Assembly: GCF_000264905.1 (NCBI RefSeq)
Contig: NW_006763134.1
Coordinates: 714,336 to 778,335, forward strand
Source: Stereum hirsutum FP-91666 SS1
Lineage: Eukaryota; Basidiomycota; Agaricomycetes; Russulales; Stereaceae
Length of the DNA: 64,000 bases
Direction of reading: 5' to 3'
Shown here: one piece after another, positions 12,401-23,564 of the stretch
Position numbering within the stretch: position 1 is the first letter of the stretch
How the letters are laid out: every line of letters begins with the position of its first letter
Made by a program: the position numbers and the translations under genes
Notes under the pieces: generated by a model
What the model was told of the DNA's origin: nothing
The model's input: the letters and a program-made list of their open reading frames with translations, nothing else
The model's database searches: none

Positions 12401-13351
12401 CTACTGGTACTATCCTAAGGCAATTGCCATTCTATTTACCAGAGGCAAACCTCAGCAAGATCGTGCGAGACAGGTGTGCCCATACGGTGCAGAGTTCAGT
12501 AGCCCCGTTCAAAGTTCGTGTTCCGCCGTGACCGTGGGCAGCAGCACAATCAGCAGTTGAAGGCAAAGGAATCTATTATCGGCGCGTCGGACAGGTCCAT
12601 CCGAAGTCCTGAATACGATCTACCTATTAGGAGTAAAATTACGTCCTTGAAGTGGGTGAGCGTCGAAATTGAGTTCAAGTTCTAAACGTTCAAGTTACAT
12701 AACATTTTGAAGGGTCGAACTCCGAAGGGCCGGTGAAGAAACTGCTTGCCGAGCGAAAAGATAACAAAACCAAGTTGGACTCACCACCTGTCATCAATCC
12801 ATCTCTGCTGGTACTGCGTCGGGCTCGTTCTGAATCGACCTCGAGAACGATCCTGAACAAACACTCGGAGTTTTCGCCGGAGGGTTGGGCCGGAGGGCCG
12901 GCAACAGGCGAGCCCGATGAGTTGGCGCACTCATTCAAGCCACCTCACGGTGTCCTCTCCTCGTCCTCACCTATTTCTGTTTCCACGATTCCTCTCGCTG
13001 CGACGACCACTACACTTGTGAGGAATGATCTGGTCAGATACATGTGCGGCATATCATATCATATCATATTATATACACATGTATCATCATAACTGGATGC
13101 AATAGAGAACTGGAGAGAGGTACAACAAAGCTAGAATATCGAGACGTTATATTACAGAGAGCGATGCAAATGCGACGATGGGAGGGTCGATGTTCCGTAG
13201 TATTTGATTGCCGGATGGTGTGTGATGGATAAGGCAAGGCAGCGAGACGGTGGATAGGTGGTGTCAGTGGAGGAAGAGTGGTAAGCCCGTGAGGTTTGAA
13301 GTTTCCAAGTCGAACGAAGTTGCTATCGTTGTTCGGTATTCAAGGCCATTG
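9464..13351. other. Gene-poor interval of 3.9 kb
   Basis: The 5' end of this interval must hold the zinc-finger promoter and the 3' end the EXO1 trailer. Open frames of 60-160 codons occur on both strands (for example minus 12009-11518 and plus 12733-13092). None shows a recognisable domain, a consistent splice chain or clear coding bias, so I annotate no gene. Small structures seen are a 10-nt inverted repeat (10204-10213 / 10233-10242) and an ATATC microsatellite near 13051-13070. Confidence 0.5.
13051..13070. repeat. ATATC microsatellite
   Basis: About four copies of the pentamer ATATC, the last one imperfect, in the interval 3' of EXO1. Confidence 0.7.
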
Positions 13352-16300
13352 TCATCCGGGACCTCTGTATAAGAAGATAGAAAAATAGACCGTCAGATTT
13401 CCTGGAGAGATGACATAGAAATGACCTGAAATCCACTCACCTGAACCTAGCCAACTGATCTCTAAACGTAAATGCATCCCCATCCTCATCGCCCTTCAGA
13501 CTACCACGACTTTGAGCTCTCGAGATAGTCTTAGTCTCCTTGAACGCCAGCGACGTCCGACTCGAGCTCTTTCCCTTACCAGCCTGTCCCATACTCATGG
13601 ACCCGGACACCTTTAACCCCGTAGCCGAAAGTTTCGGCAGGATGGGATCTCTAGATTTGGACTTCGAAGCAGGTGTAGCCAATTTACCCGAGCTGGTGAG
13701 TTTGGTTTGTATGGCGCCGGCGCGACTTTGGGCCTTGAGAGAGGGAGCAGATTGGGGACGGATGAGTTTGGATGTGGAAGGTTTGTGCATCCCATTGGGA
13801 GTTATGGTCGTCTCGCGGCGGCGAGGTGGAGCCCTGTGTGCCTATATATCATCGAGAGGATAATAAATGTAGTCAGCAAGGCGAGTCGAAAACCAGACTA
13901 TATATAAAGCCTACCATAGGCGTTGCGAACTTGCCACCGCCACCGCCACCAGCCCCGCCATCATACCCAAACTTCTTACGCCACCCCTGCGCAACCGCAT
14001 CCTGCCTCTTCTTGAAGTCCTCCAAAACACTCGACTCCACGCCACCATCCAGCTCCCCCTTCAAATCAATCTCCTCGTCTATCCAGTCGCCGTCCAGCCC
14101 GCTCGGAGAGTCCCGGAGTCCAACGCCCAGGTCTTGGCTAGACGAAGCTTGACCCTGCCTCTGCCCAAGGCCAAACGACGGAGTGGGGATAGGTATAGGC
14201 GTCGAGGGACCCGGCGTCCCAGATGAAGCCGTACTCCCGAAGGAGCACTGTGGCGCCTCACCGTCTACTACCTCGTCGTCCTCGCCGTCATTAAAAGCCC
14301 CTCTCAGGTCTAATCCTCCTTCATCTGGCTTGGGGGTGCTCTTCGTACGGCCCCCACCTGGCTTTCCCTGACTGAAAACCCCAAAATCCAACGGAACGAC
14401 TTTCTGCAGCAGTACCCCTCGATGCACATTCGCCTTCGATGAAGTCACTTTCCCCACATCCGACCTGTCCACCGCAGGACTCGACAAGATATCCGCTCCG
14501 CAGAATAAATCGTCTTCTTCCTCTTCCGGCGTTCTCTCCCCATCCTCATCCTGCTCGTGTGATGAGTTGTGAGGCTGGCTAGGGCGACGAATATATGTGC
14601 CCCCGGGTCTCGCAGGCGAAGATAAATCCGGTGTAGACTCCCTCGACCTGCCCGACGGTCCAGGTGATATATATCCATCTTCTTGCTCCACCGGATCCTC
14701 AGGCTCCGGGAATTCCATGTCCATTTCAACATCCGCGCCTGCGTCCGATGGGCTCGAAGTCGGCGATGATGGGAGATCGTCGTACGTAGAAACATCCTTT
14801 GGAGGAGAGGCCGGCGTAGGGACGAAGGAGGAAGTAGAGATGGAGGTTACCGTGTTCGCTTCAAGATAGCCTGGAGCTGAGTGTCGTGGACGCGAGGGCC
14901 CGGATATCGCAGCGGCTGCAAAGAACTTGCTCACAGACGACTTCGGTTTCGATTTACCGGGTGAGCGATGAGGGTGATGATGCTGGTGTTGATGTGAGCG
15001 TGATGGAGACGAAGGCGTGACAGGACTCGGCGGGATGTTCTCAATCTCCCTGGCATCTTTCTGTTCTTCCAGGTTCTCCAACTGGTCTGGATGAGATGTT
15101 GGTTTCTCCGCGTCTGCGTCCTCCTCATCCTCCCGTTTGGAACGTTTGGCGGCAACAGATTCGTACATGACCTCTGCGAGGGTGCGTTTTCCGCTCGAGC
15201 GCCCTGCGATGACTTTCTTCGTGGGGGCGACCATGGAGATAGGTTCTGTCGTGCCTTTACGTTTAGTTGGTGACTCAGGCCTCGGACCTATGAGAACAGA
15301 AGGGAGGATACTCGTCAGACTATGCTCAGGTGGTCTCACATATCCCACATAAGAGGTGAGGTCAAGATTAGACGACGAATAAATGCATTGTCAATCAGAT
15401 ATGATGAGATAACATTGTACAGGAACTCGAGACTATGCAAGTAGTCGAATTGTCAAGATGACCAGGACCCCCACAAAAATGATGACGAGAGCGGAAGTGG
15501 GAAGGGAGGGGTATCGTGACGATACTGGAATGGGAGGAGGTTCATGTATAGACGAAGACGAACCGAAGAAGTTGAAGATAGATTCGGCCTTGGCCTTCTC
15601 GGGCATCTTTCCTTTGGTCTTCGCGGAGCGATTGTGGTCATACGAGTTGTTGAGAGATTTAAACGCGAGAGGGCTGTATGAGGGATTGATGTCCTCCATG
15701 GGCAGACGCGAAATGGGGCAAGCATCCCCTCTTGCTATCCTCTTGGCCAGCTCTGGTAGGATATCCCTGTGTAAATTGTAGCACTATCAGCGTCCTACGC
15801 CCCGAGGATATCCTAAGTGCAGACTCACTCTCCAATATACGCCATATCCTCCTCACTCCATACGTCCCCCTCCGGTATTTCCGCCAAACACACCAATGCC
15901 TCCACAGTGGGATCATAAACCCTCTGATGTAAAAACACCTTCTCTGCCCTCTTGAACATAGCCTCATATCCCCTGGGGACCTCCTTTTTTCCTTCCAATC
16001 TCAACGCCCTGACCACCTTCTCCCACTTTCCGTGTTTTCTCAACAACGTCCACGCCGTCTTCAACCCCACACCGGGCACACTCGGCAGATAATCGCATCC
16101 GCTCAAGATCGCCATGGCCCGAAACTCGACGTCAGACCAGCCTTGGAGGGAGAGCCCGTTGGAGAAGGGAGACGTAGCGGTGACGGAGGAGAACTGTGAG
16201 CGCGAGATTGAGGTGATTGTTGCGTTGACGGAGTCAAGTTTGAAGTGAACGTTCTGGCAGCCGAAGACAAGGAGGTCGGAGTCTTCGGTAATTATCCCTT

Positions 16301-16942
16301 GAACGACACCTTGGCGTTCGAGGTAGGCAAGTTGGGCGTCGGCTTCGTAGGGAGCGACGATGTAAGGGACATTCTCGGCTTTCAGAGCCTGTTGACAAGA
16401 CAGAAGATGTAAGACGCGGCAGTATCCTGTCAGACGTGTCACTTATGTAAGAGAGGACGGATGGGAAAGGCAGACCTTGATGAGCTGGTAAGCCATCTGA
16501 GGGGTGACGTCCACACATTTGGTGTAGAAGTCCCTCGCTTGACTATGTCTCCCCTGTGCAGCGAGAACATTTCCCCTTTCGAGATTCTCCTGCCTTCGCT
16601 GCTGCCTATCAGTCTCCGTACCACGCTTCGCGGGCAAAGGTCCACCGTCGAAAACGAGATAGGGCGTGATCCCGTAATGCTGAAGTAGTCGAACATTTTT
16701 CATAGCATACTCCACATACCTATCAGAACATAAGTGCATAAGACTACCAGGTCAGATTACGATGGAAATGAAGGAGCTCACTTCGACGTGTTCTTCCCCG
16801 TCGCCAATTCCGTCGCGCATGTATACGACCCTCTATGCAACCAAACATACCCATCCACCGCCAACGTCTGCCCTTGAAACTCGCTCAAATGTCTCTGCAC
16901 CTGGATAGACTTGAGCAACGGAAGCAGACCAGAGATACCCAT
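13352..16942 (-). CDS. EXO1: Exonuclease 1 (Rad2/XPG family, mismatch repair)
   Basis: 5'-3' exonuclease and flap endonuclease acting in mismatch repair, end resection and replication. Seven exons (16942-16782, 16719-16476, 16388-15829, 15766-15564, 15287-13915, 13841-13441, 13364-13352) close to 984 residues. The N-terminus MGISGLLPLLKSIQ is diagnostic. The XPG-N metal ligands are present in LAVDGYVWLH and VFDGGPLPAK; XPG-I has APYEADAQLAYL, ITEDSDLLVFG and LSGCDYLPSVPGVGLKTA. The C-terminal half is long, Ser/Pro-rich and acidic, probably disordered. It contains SVSKFF (14920-14931), which resembles the MLH1-interacting box of yeast Exo1. The last 13-nt exon is inferred from consensus splice sites; without it the stop is at 13437. 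The fourth intron (15563-15288) is long and can be read through into a hydrophobic tail (see findings). Confidence 0.95.
15288..15563 (-). other. EXO1 intron 4 with in-frame hydrophobic read-through
   Basis: This 276-nt intron is much longer than its neighbours. From the upstream exon the frame stays open for 131 nt into the intron and stops at 15433. The added 43 codons are Ser/Pro-rich and end in SALVIIFVGVLVILTIRLLA, a single hydrophobic segment at the very C-terminus. Confidence 0.7.
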
Positions 16943-17263
16943 AGCGTTTCTGAATGGCCTGATGCTGAGCTTTCTCGGTTACAGAAAAATCAAGGAAAAT
17001 TAGGAGTGGTCGTCCAGGTCGAAGAGGTCAAAGGAAGAGAGCAAGACGTTAGCATGTGTCAGGGGACTGTCCACGAATTATATATGTATGGCGGGCAAGA
17101 ACAAAAGAGGCGTTGGCGTCGTTCGCAACGACGAGCAGAAAGCGAGTGGACACGGAGGCTATATCACACACCAGATCCTTGTGTCGATGGAGACAGGCGA
17201 AGATGCAGGTGCGGACGCGACCATGTGCGAGCGCGTTTTCGTTGAACGGTTCTCACGCGTACG

Positions 17264-17307
17264 GTTGCCACAGAGTTCACGGTCTGTTGACGCGCGTCGC
17301 GCGTTCG
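17264..17307 (+). repeat. 44-bp inverted repeat, left arm
   Basis: This arm is identical to the reverse complement of 18171-18214. It begins GTTGCCACAGAGTTCACGG and ends in alternating CG-rich sequence. An ACGCGT hexamer lies just outside it at 17255-17260. It sits 322 bp upstream of the EXO1 ATG. Confidence 0.9.
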
Positions 17308-18170
17308 AGCCATTCTCATGCTCGCCAATCCTGTGCCCCTCTGACCGATTTTCTGAATCATTCTCTGCTGTTATGAAGCCTCATGGGCCATTAGGATGCT
17401 CGTGAATGCGTATCCAATGACATCCATCCCTTTTTATGTAGTATAAACCGACTTCAGGCTACGAAAACGCACAAAACGCATTCAGCGGGCAAAAAAAGCT
17501 AAAAAAAGACATTGCCGGATCCGGGATGCACCCCGGAGGTGGCCCAGCCGCAACCCGCCGCATGGGACCCGCCACACCGCTTCAACTTACTCTTCTTCCA
17601 AGTACTTGGTGGACTGGTCTCATTGAATTCACTGGGGAAACTATAGGTAGGTATGTTATTTGTGATGTGTCTATACCCAGACGTAGCTTCGGATCATCGT
17701 ATGCACGATCGAAGACACTGTTCTGGTTTGGTCGCGACAATCGAGTTGAACGCGGCACCTTAGACTCCTACACTCCTCGTAACGAGTAATAGATACAATG
17801 GATGGGCCACCTTGCGGGTCTCCTTATATGCACGGTAAATTTTATATAGCATATATATTTCCTGGGCCATTTGATGCGTGGCAGCTTCAGTCCTGGATTT
17901 GGGCCACTGGATTGCCACACCACACGAGAGACCGGAGTGGATACCGACGCCGTCTCGTTTCCGGCCGACCTCCGGGATATCCCGGATTTTTTTGGGGCTG
18001 GCCGAAATGCGATTTCGGGCTCCTGTGGTATCGGTTTGTGCTCTACGCAGCAGATATGAATTATGGAGACCAAATGAGCTATTCAAAGCACTTCTGGGTT
18101 CTCCAAAATGTGAAAATCAGCGCAGGAGAGGCACAAATCGAAGTTTGACATGGTCTGCATTCGAGCAGCG

Positions 18171-18214
18171 CGAACGCGCGACGCGCGTCAACAGACCGTG
18201 AACTCTGTGGCAAC
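18171..18214 (-). repeat. 44-bp inverted repeat, right arm
   Basis: Reverse complement of 17264-17307 with no mismatch; one further base outward differs, after which TAC matches again. The 863 bp between the arms hold no recognisable coding sequence, which would fit a non-autonomous DNA element or a folded-back duplication. I could not identify a target-site duplication. Confidence 0.9.
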
Positions 18215-18635
18215 GGTACACGCGATGCGCCACCGCGGTTTTGGTTCGTCGACGCGACGCGTTTGTTTGTCCCTTGTTTGTCCCTCCTTTCAGGCCTTGG
18301 TCTCTGCGACATTCGGTTTTGTAGGTGGTCAAGGTCTACGCATATGACCTACATGTTCTCGCGTGCACGTTGGATTACGACGGAGAGTACTAGTCGGGAC
18401 AGATCGGAGGGCGAGATCGTATCCTATTAACTTAATAAATGGATATGCATGGGTATCATCCAGAAAACAAAACGAATCCATGAATGCACAACATAGAAAG
18501 TAAAGGGACCAAGAAACGACCGGGGAATAGACGATGACAGTGAAGGAACAAGAAGATACGACAAAAAAAAACACAAAAGGGAACCATTCCGAGTGACAAA
18601 ACAACAAACTTCCTCTTCACCGCGACTATCACCCC

Positions 18636-20433
18636 CTAGACCAAACCAACCATACCCAACAACACAGCACCCACAGCCCACCACACCCTCCTGCCCGCAT
18701 CCTCTGCACCACCACCAACTCTGCCTGCCGCGTTCAACAAGATGCTCTTGTTCGAGAAGGACACGTCGGGAGTCATCGTTGTGGAATTCTCTCCGTATAC
18801 GTAACTCGTAATGTTCGCGTCGGCATTTGATGGGCTCTGATCGTTGCACTGAACGGTGACGGAAGAGACGAGCGCGTAGAAGTGACCGGCGGAGGTGTAG
18901 TCTGAGTTGGTCCAGTCGATCATACCACCGGCCCATTCAATGGTGCCTTCAGCAGAGGTGTTGATGCCCGCGGGCCACAAACTGTTTTATGATACACAGG
19001 TAATGAGAAGGTTGTTGTGAGTTAAAAAAGGTTAGATGTGGGAAGGTTGAGACAAGGGGTACCTGAGTTGGATGCTCGAAGGTGTGTCGGGGTATTTGCT
19101 GACACCGTCCTCTTCATAATCAGTCCTCTTTAAGGTACGAACGGTCTGATTGTCGACCATGAAAGTCAATGTATCGGGTTGCCAATCAATCTATTTATCA
19201 AATATTCGCCTCAGTGAACTCTAGGTCGTCTACTAGAGGAAAGACTATGGATACTTACGGTGTAGTCGTGGTAGTTGCTGTACGTATCAGTAAGGCCGGT
19301 CGCGGTGCCACCGTGGCTGTCGGTAGCTACTCAGACGGGGTGATTAGAGTTAGGGTATGATGTATTATAACATGGAACATACGAATGTTTCCTTGCCAGA
19401 AGAAGTTGGTCTGGCCAGTCGTAGTGTTCGCACCGGGGAACTCCCAGTCAATCTCGTCTTTGATGTCAGACATGGTGATGAAGGCCGTGACGACGCCTGC
19501 CCAACGACCAGTCTTCACTGTCATCACACCGCATCGTTCAGTCATAAAGCACAGCATCAACATAAAAGTCAACGAAGAATGAGAGTGGAGGAATGGAAGC
19601 TCACGGCGTGTGGTGATCGTCCCGTAGTGCACATATCGAGTCGAAGACAATCGGGTGCCACCGCCCTCCTCGGTGAGGATCATAACTAGTTCTCCACCGT
19701 TTGCGTTCGTGTTCGTAACATTGCCCGTGTTCACGACCCAGTCTACGTAACAATGCAACCCCATTCCATCGCATAACATTCTCAGTAAGACGGTCGGAGT
19801 AGGATGACCGGTCAGAACGGTATGCACTCACCGTATTCCGTAGCATTCCCATCAAAGTCGGTAGAGTTGAGCATGATACGCGAGTTATCCGCAAAGGTGT
19901 GCTGTAAAAAACCGAAAAGAGTGACAAGGTTTGCACTGGTTAGCAACCGCCACATGGTAACATCGATGGTAGAGCAAGGGTGCATACGGTTGCGGATTGG
20001 CAGATGGGGTCCGGTTTGCAAGAATCGAGGCTGTGAGAGTAGAGAGGGTTGCACCCGCTCATACAGAACTGAATTCAAACGTTCACAGTCATAAACAATA
20101 TGTTAGTGATTTTGCCACACTGCACTAAAAATAGGCATGAAGGGACGCACTGAGCCGGTACCACAGAAACCGTACGAGCCTTCGTAACGAAGTCGAGAAA
20201 GTCAAGGCCCTGTATATGCTCATTCAATATGTCGAAGGTACTCACTGCAGCACGGCGCACTCGACGGGCATAGATTGGTGATGTTGCTAGAATAACACAA
20301 CCAGTTCGTCATGACCGCTCGGATATCCTCATTGAACGGGTACTACCCACCAGCTCTGCCCGCCCTGTGCATTGACAGCAGTGAAAGAGGCCAGCAAGGG
20401 AACCAGGACCAACAGCGCGGAGAATCGATTCAT
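18636..20433 (-). CDS. GH16 cell-wall transglycosylase, CRH type
   Basis: Secreted enzyme that, by family, cleaves chitin and re-joins it to beta-glucan in the wall. The start MNRFSALLVLVPLLASF is a signal peptide ending near VNAQG. A small cysteine-rich module follows (CNITNLCPSSAPCCSSYGFCG, then EFCMSGCNPL and SLDSCKPDPICQS), as in many CRH proteins. The catalytic motif is DEIDWEFPG (E-x-D-x-E, nucleophile and acid/base present) within SDIKDEIDWEFPGANT. Later landmarks are NYHDYTIDWQPD and LWPAGINTSAEGTIEWAGG. The C-terminus has a Ser/Asn-rich stretch, NAAG as a possible omega site and a terminal hydrophobic segment (WWAVGAVLLGMVGLV), consistent with GPI anchoring. There are about eight exons; some inner borders are approximate. 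Confidence 0.9.
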
Positions 20434-21394
20434 TGTTTGGCAGCCAAGTGGGTGTTTGTGCTTAAACGCAGTGGTTACTAGTCCAAAAGACCGTAGTTAT
20501 GAAAGGATTGCCAGTGAGGTAGCGACCTAGGATTAGAACGAGTGTGGTTCCAGGATATGGAAGTCGACTTGAGTGAGGCCCTGCAAACTCGGGAGAGAAG
20601 GGAGAGGGATGAGGAAATTTCGGACGAGGAGACGAGAAGTTATAACAAGAGTCGGAGGTGCGGCAAGAGGCGACCAGGTTCAGAAAGTTCCCACACTAGA
20701 AACCCCGGATCACTCGCGTGGTGCACACGTGGAAGAACGCTCGGTGTGGCGCGCCCGGGCGAGGCCGCCGCGGGATGATCTCTGAGTCCTTCGCCTGCCT
20801 CTGCGTAAACATACCCTCCTGCGGGACTCCTGCAGTCCTGCTTGCTCCTTGACTCGCGTTCAATTTTACTGTATATGTATACCAGACACAACTAAGTAAA
20901 TGAGACCATGAGCGACTGCTTGAAGCCCATAGTCGCTCCAGATAGTCTCGTGATTTTACTGAAAAAAGCAGCAGTGCCTCCCACCGCTCTACTAAGCGTG
21001 AGTGGTAGCTATGATCTCCTTTGCCGACCGCTCTTTCTCGTAATTATAGTTCTGGGGCGCTCACAGCAGCGTACATCGTACGACGTGGACGGAGGTGTAT
21101 AATGTTCGCGGCTCTTCCGAATCTGTCTATTTCGGACACATCACCGGCAGGACTCCAATCCAATGCAATTACATCAAGGTGGACATATCTCATCTTCTGG
21201 AATGATGCTATTGTCATGGATCTCGGAGCTGGTGTACTGCATTCGAAATGCTGGTCTCGATTAACTGGGGATATTGAAAACGGGGATGATCACCAGCGCA
21301 TCAGCAACCCGGGAAAGGGGAGTCATGTCGTGTCCATCCCCACGGTGTTCTATATTTTACTCCCAAACTCTTGACATCGTGCAGGTAGAATAAT
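20434..21394. other. Divergent intergenic region
   Basis: Promoter space between the minus-strand GH16 gene and the plus-strand seven-helix gene. A plus-strand frame at 20908-21102 is open but shows no domain and does not clearly splice into the downstream gene. Confidence 0.4.
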
Positions 21395-22978
21395 ATGGAT
21401 AACCCTATCGCTATCACACTCGAACGCGAGGTATTTCTGTCGCTCGAGATTCAAATGTCTTCAATCATCGTAGAGACAGTCACCTATGGTGCGTTTCATT
21501 GTCATCACTGAACGAGCCCAACGCGAAACTGAATCTCAGCGTTCGTCTGTCTCTCAAGGTCTATATGTCGGTATCTTCATGCTATCAACATACTCTATCG
21601 TGTGCGTCGAGAATTTTATAACTCCAATTCGGAAGAAATTGAAAGGATCATCAGCCAGAGAGGCTTCGATCGACGCGCAAACATATTGATGTTGTTGATC
21701 ACGACCTGCATGTTCATCGTCGGAAGCTCTCATTGGGGCCTTTCTGTGCTATACACCATTCTGGACGTTCGAATTCAAAGCTACAGGCTCATAGAAGCCA
21801 ATCCAACATATCCTTCCTCCCTGCTTTACACGCAAATCATTCAAGCATATCTGTCGTTTATAATGGTCTGTCGTCGGACCCGCATTTTTCTAGATTCCAT
21901 CCTAACACGAGCGTTGTTTGACAGTACATTATGAACGATGCAGTTGTATTGTGGAGGGCGTGGTTATTATGCGGACGGACTGGCAGAAAGGCGATTTATA
22001 TTGTGAGCGCGTTGACGCTGGGTGCGTTCTATTTTTACCCCATGAGTTCGACATGGCGACTGAGCATCACTGCTCAATGTTTCGCTTTCTAGCCGTTGAA
22101 ATTGGCCTTTCAGTCTCCAGTATAGTTATGTTACCTCCAAACCGGGACTCTTTACTGCAGCAGATGACAGTAAACGGGAGCCCAGAAGAGCTCGGTACCT
22201 ATCGAGTCCTCGTGCCATTCTACATAGCATGTTGCATCATCTTCTTCACAAATGCGTGGGCCACAACCATTGTTTCTTATCAGGCCTTGTAATCATTCTA
22301 TTTTTCTATGTTGTACCCTCGATGACATTTTCTCGGCCGACAGGCAGCATCGTAAGCTCACCAAAGAATTCTACCCCTGGAGAGGAACTATAGTAATGAA
22401 GGTGCTTACCTTGCTTGTTGAGTCTGGGACATTATATTGTCTCGTCTGGGTGCGTTCACCATGAACCCGCTAAATTGCCACTTGTCATGATTTTTTTTAT
22501 TTGATTTGATCGCAGGTTATATGCCTGACGCTCTTCCTGGCAAGAACAATAAACTCAAACGTCAACCATGATCCTTTTTCATGGGTAGAAGTATTCTACA
22601 CAGACTGGAAACTCGTCATGAACCAAATCACGGTGAGCTATCACATTGGTTCATCAAGAGCTTCAGGTCTCTTTAAGGACTGATATGTGACATCTTATTA
22701 CTTTCCTACAGGGTATATATCCCACGCTCATCGTCGTCCTAGTCTGCATGAAAAAGACGTTCCACGAAAATGTATCAGCTTCCCCGGTCAACGTATGGAC
22801 GCCAAGCCGAATAGAAGATAAGGTCGTGATACCTGGTGCCGACCCTAGGCCTCAACATCGACCTCTGTCAGTACTCCCATTCTCAATGCCGCTAGTACGA
22901 TGCTCGGGCGAGATCGATGCTGAGAGCGGCCAGCATGATCGACGCGACTCTTTACGAGCTGAGACATCTGCAATCTAG
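21395..22978 (+). CDS. Seven-helix membrane protein, copy A
   Basis: Multi-exon gene of an unnamed seven-helix family common in Agaricomycetes, function unknown. Exon 1 (21395-21488) encodes MDNPIAITLEREVFLSLEIQ and splices into YVGIFMLSTYSI. Further exons give ANILMLLITTCMFIVGSSHWG, LSVLYTILDV, then a helix with NDAVVLWRAWLLCG, IACCIIFFTNAWATTIV, and a sixth helix GTIVMKVLTLLVESGTLYCL. The last part is GIYPTLIVVLVCMKKTFHENV followed by a polar, Pro/Arg-rich cytoplasmic tail. It faces tail-to-tail a paralogue at 23565-25208 with matching landmarks, so the pair arose by an inverted duplication or insertion. Internal exon borders are approximate. Confidence 0.75.
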
Positions 22979-23564
22979 GAAGGGGCCTCGTTGTCTCGGT
23001 AAACTAACGCAGAGAGCTCCATGTCAGAGGAACGCGTTTCACTCGAGAAACAATACTTACGTCGTGTTTGAAGTGCTGAGGCGAACTCTCCGTCGATTTT
23101 TGTGGTCGAGGGCGACGAGCTGTACTACCAGAATTGTACAGTACCGCATTGAGTTTACAAAAGTAATACTTTTATGCTTCTAGACTGGCATCGGAGTCCG
23201 CGAACTGTACACGTACTTGCGGACCTTGTTCTCCTCTGTGAGTGGTTTGAACTTTGAAACACCGCCGGTTACAGCCGAGTAGTGGCCAAAACAATCTTGG
23301 TTACGCCACCTTTGAGGGCCACACGGCTTCAAACGAAAACTTGTTACAGCCGGTCATCGTAAATACAAAACAGCAATGAGCCTTCGTAGGAATTCACGCT
23401 GCTTTAAAACCCTGAAAACATAAGGGATAGCCCTGCAAGGACAACAAGAACAACAACCCTCAAAACTAAAAGATGTATGTATATCACTGGTCGGAGGAGG
23501 CCGGGGCCACTCTCACTGAGTCCTAGACAGACTCGACTGTAGTACGTAAAAACAAAGGAGGGTG
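22979..23564. other. Convergent 3' spacer
   Basis: 586 bp between the stops of two paralogous membrane-protein genes. I see no supported feature in it. Confidence 0.5.

Larger units (their letters stand above)
16943..18635. other. Intergenic with inverted-repeat element
   Basis: This region covers the EXO1 promoter (left) and the 3' end of the GH16 gene (right, roughly 18430-18635). A perfect 44-bp inverted repeat pair delimits about 950 bp in the middle. Open frames here are short and show no transposase or other domain. Confidence 0.5.
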
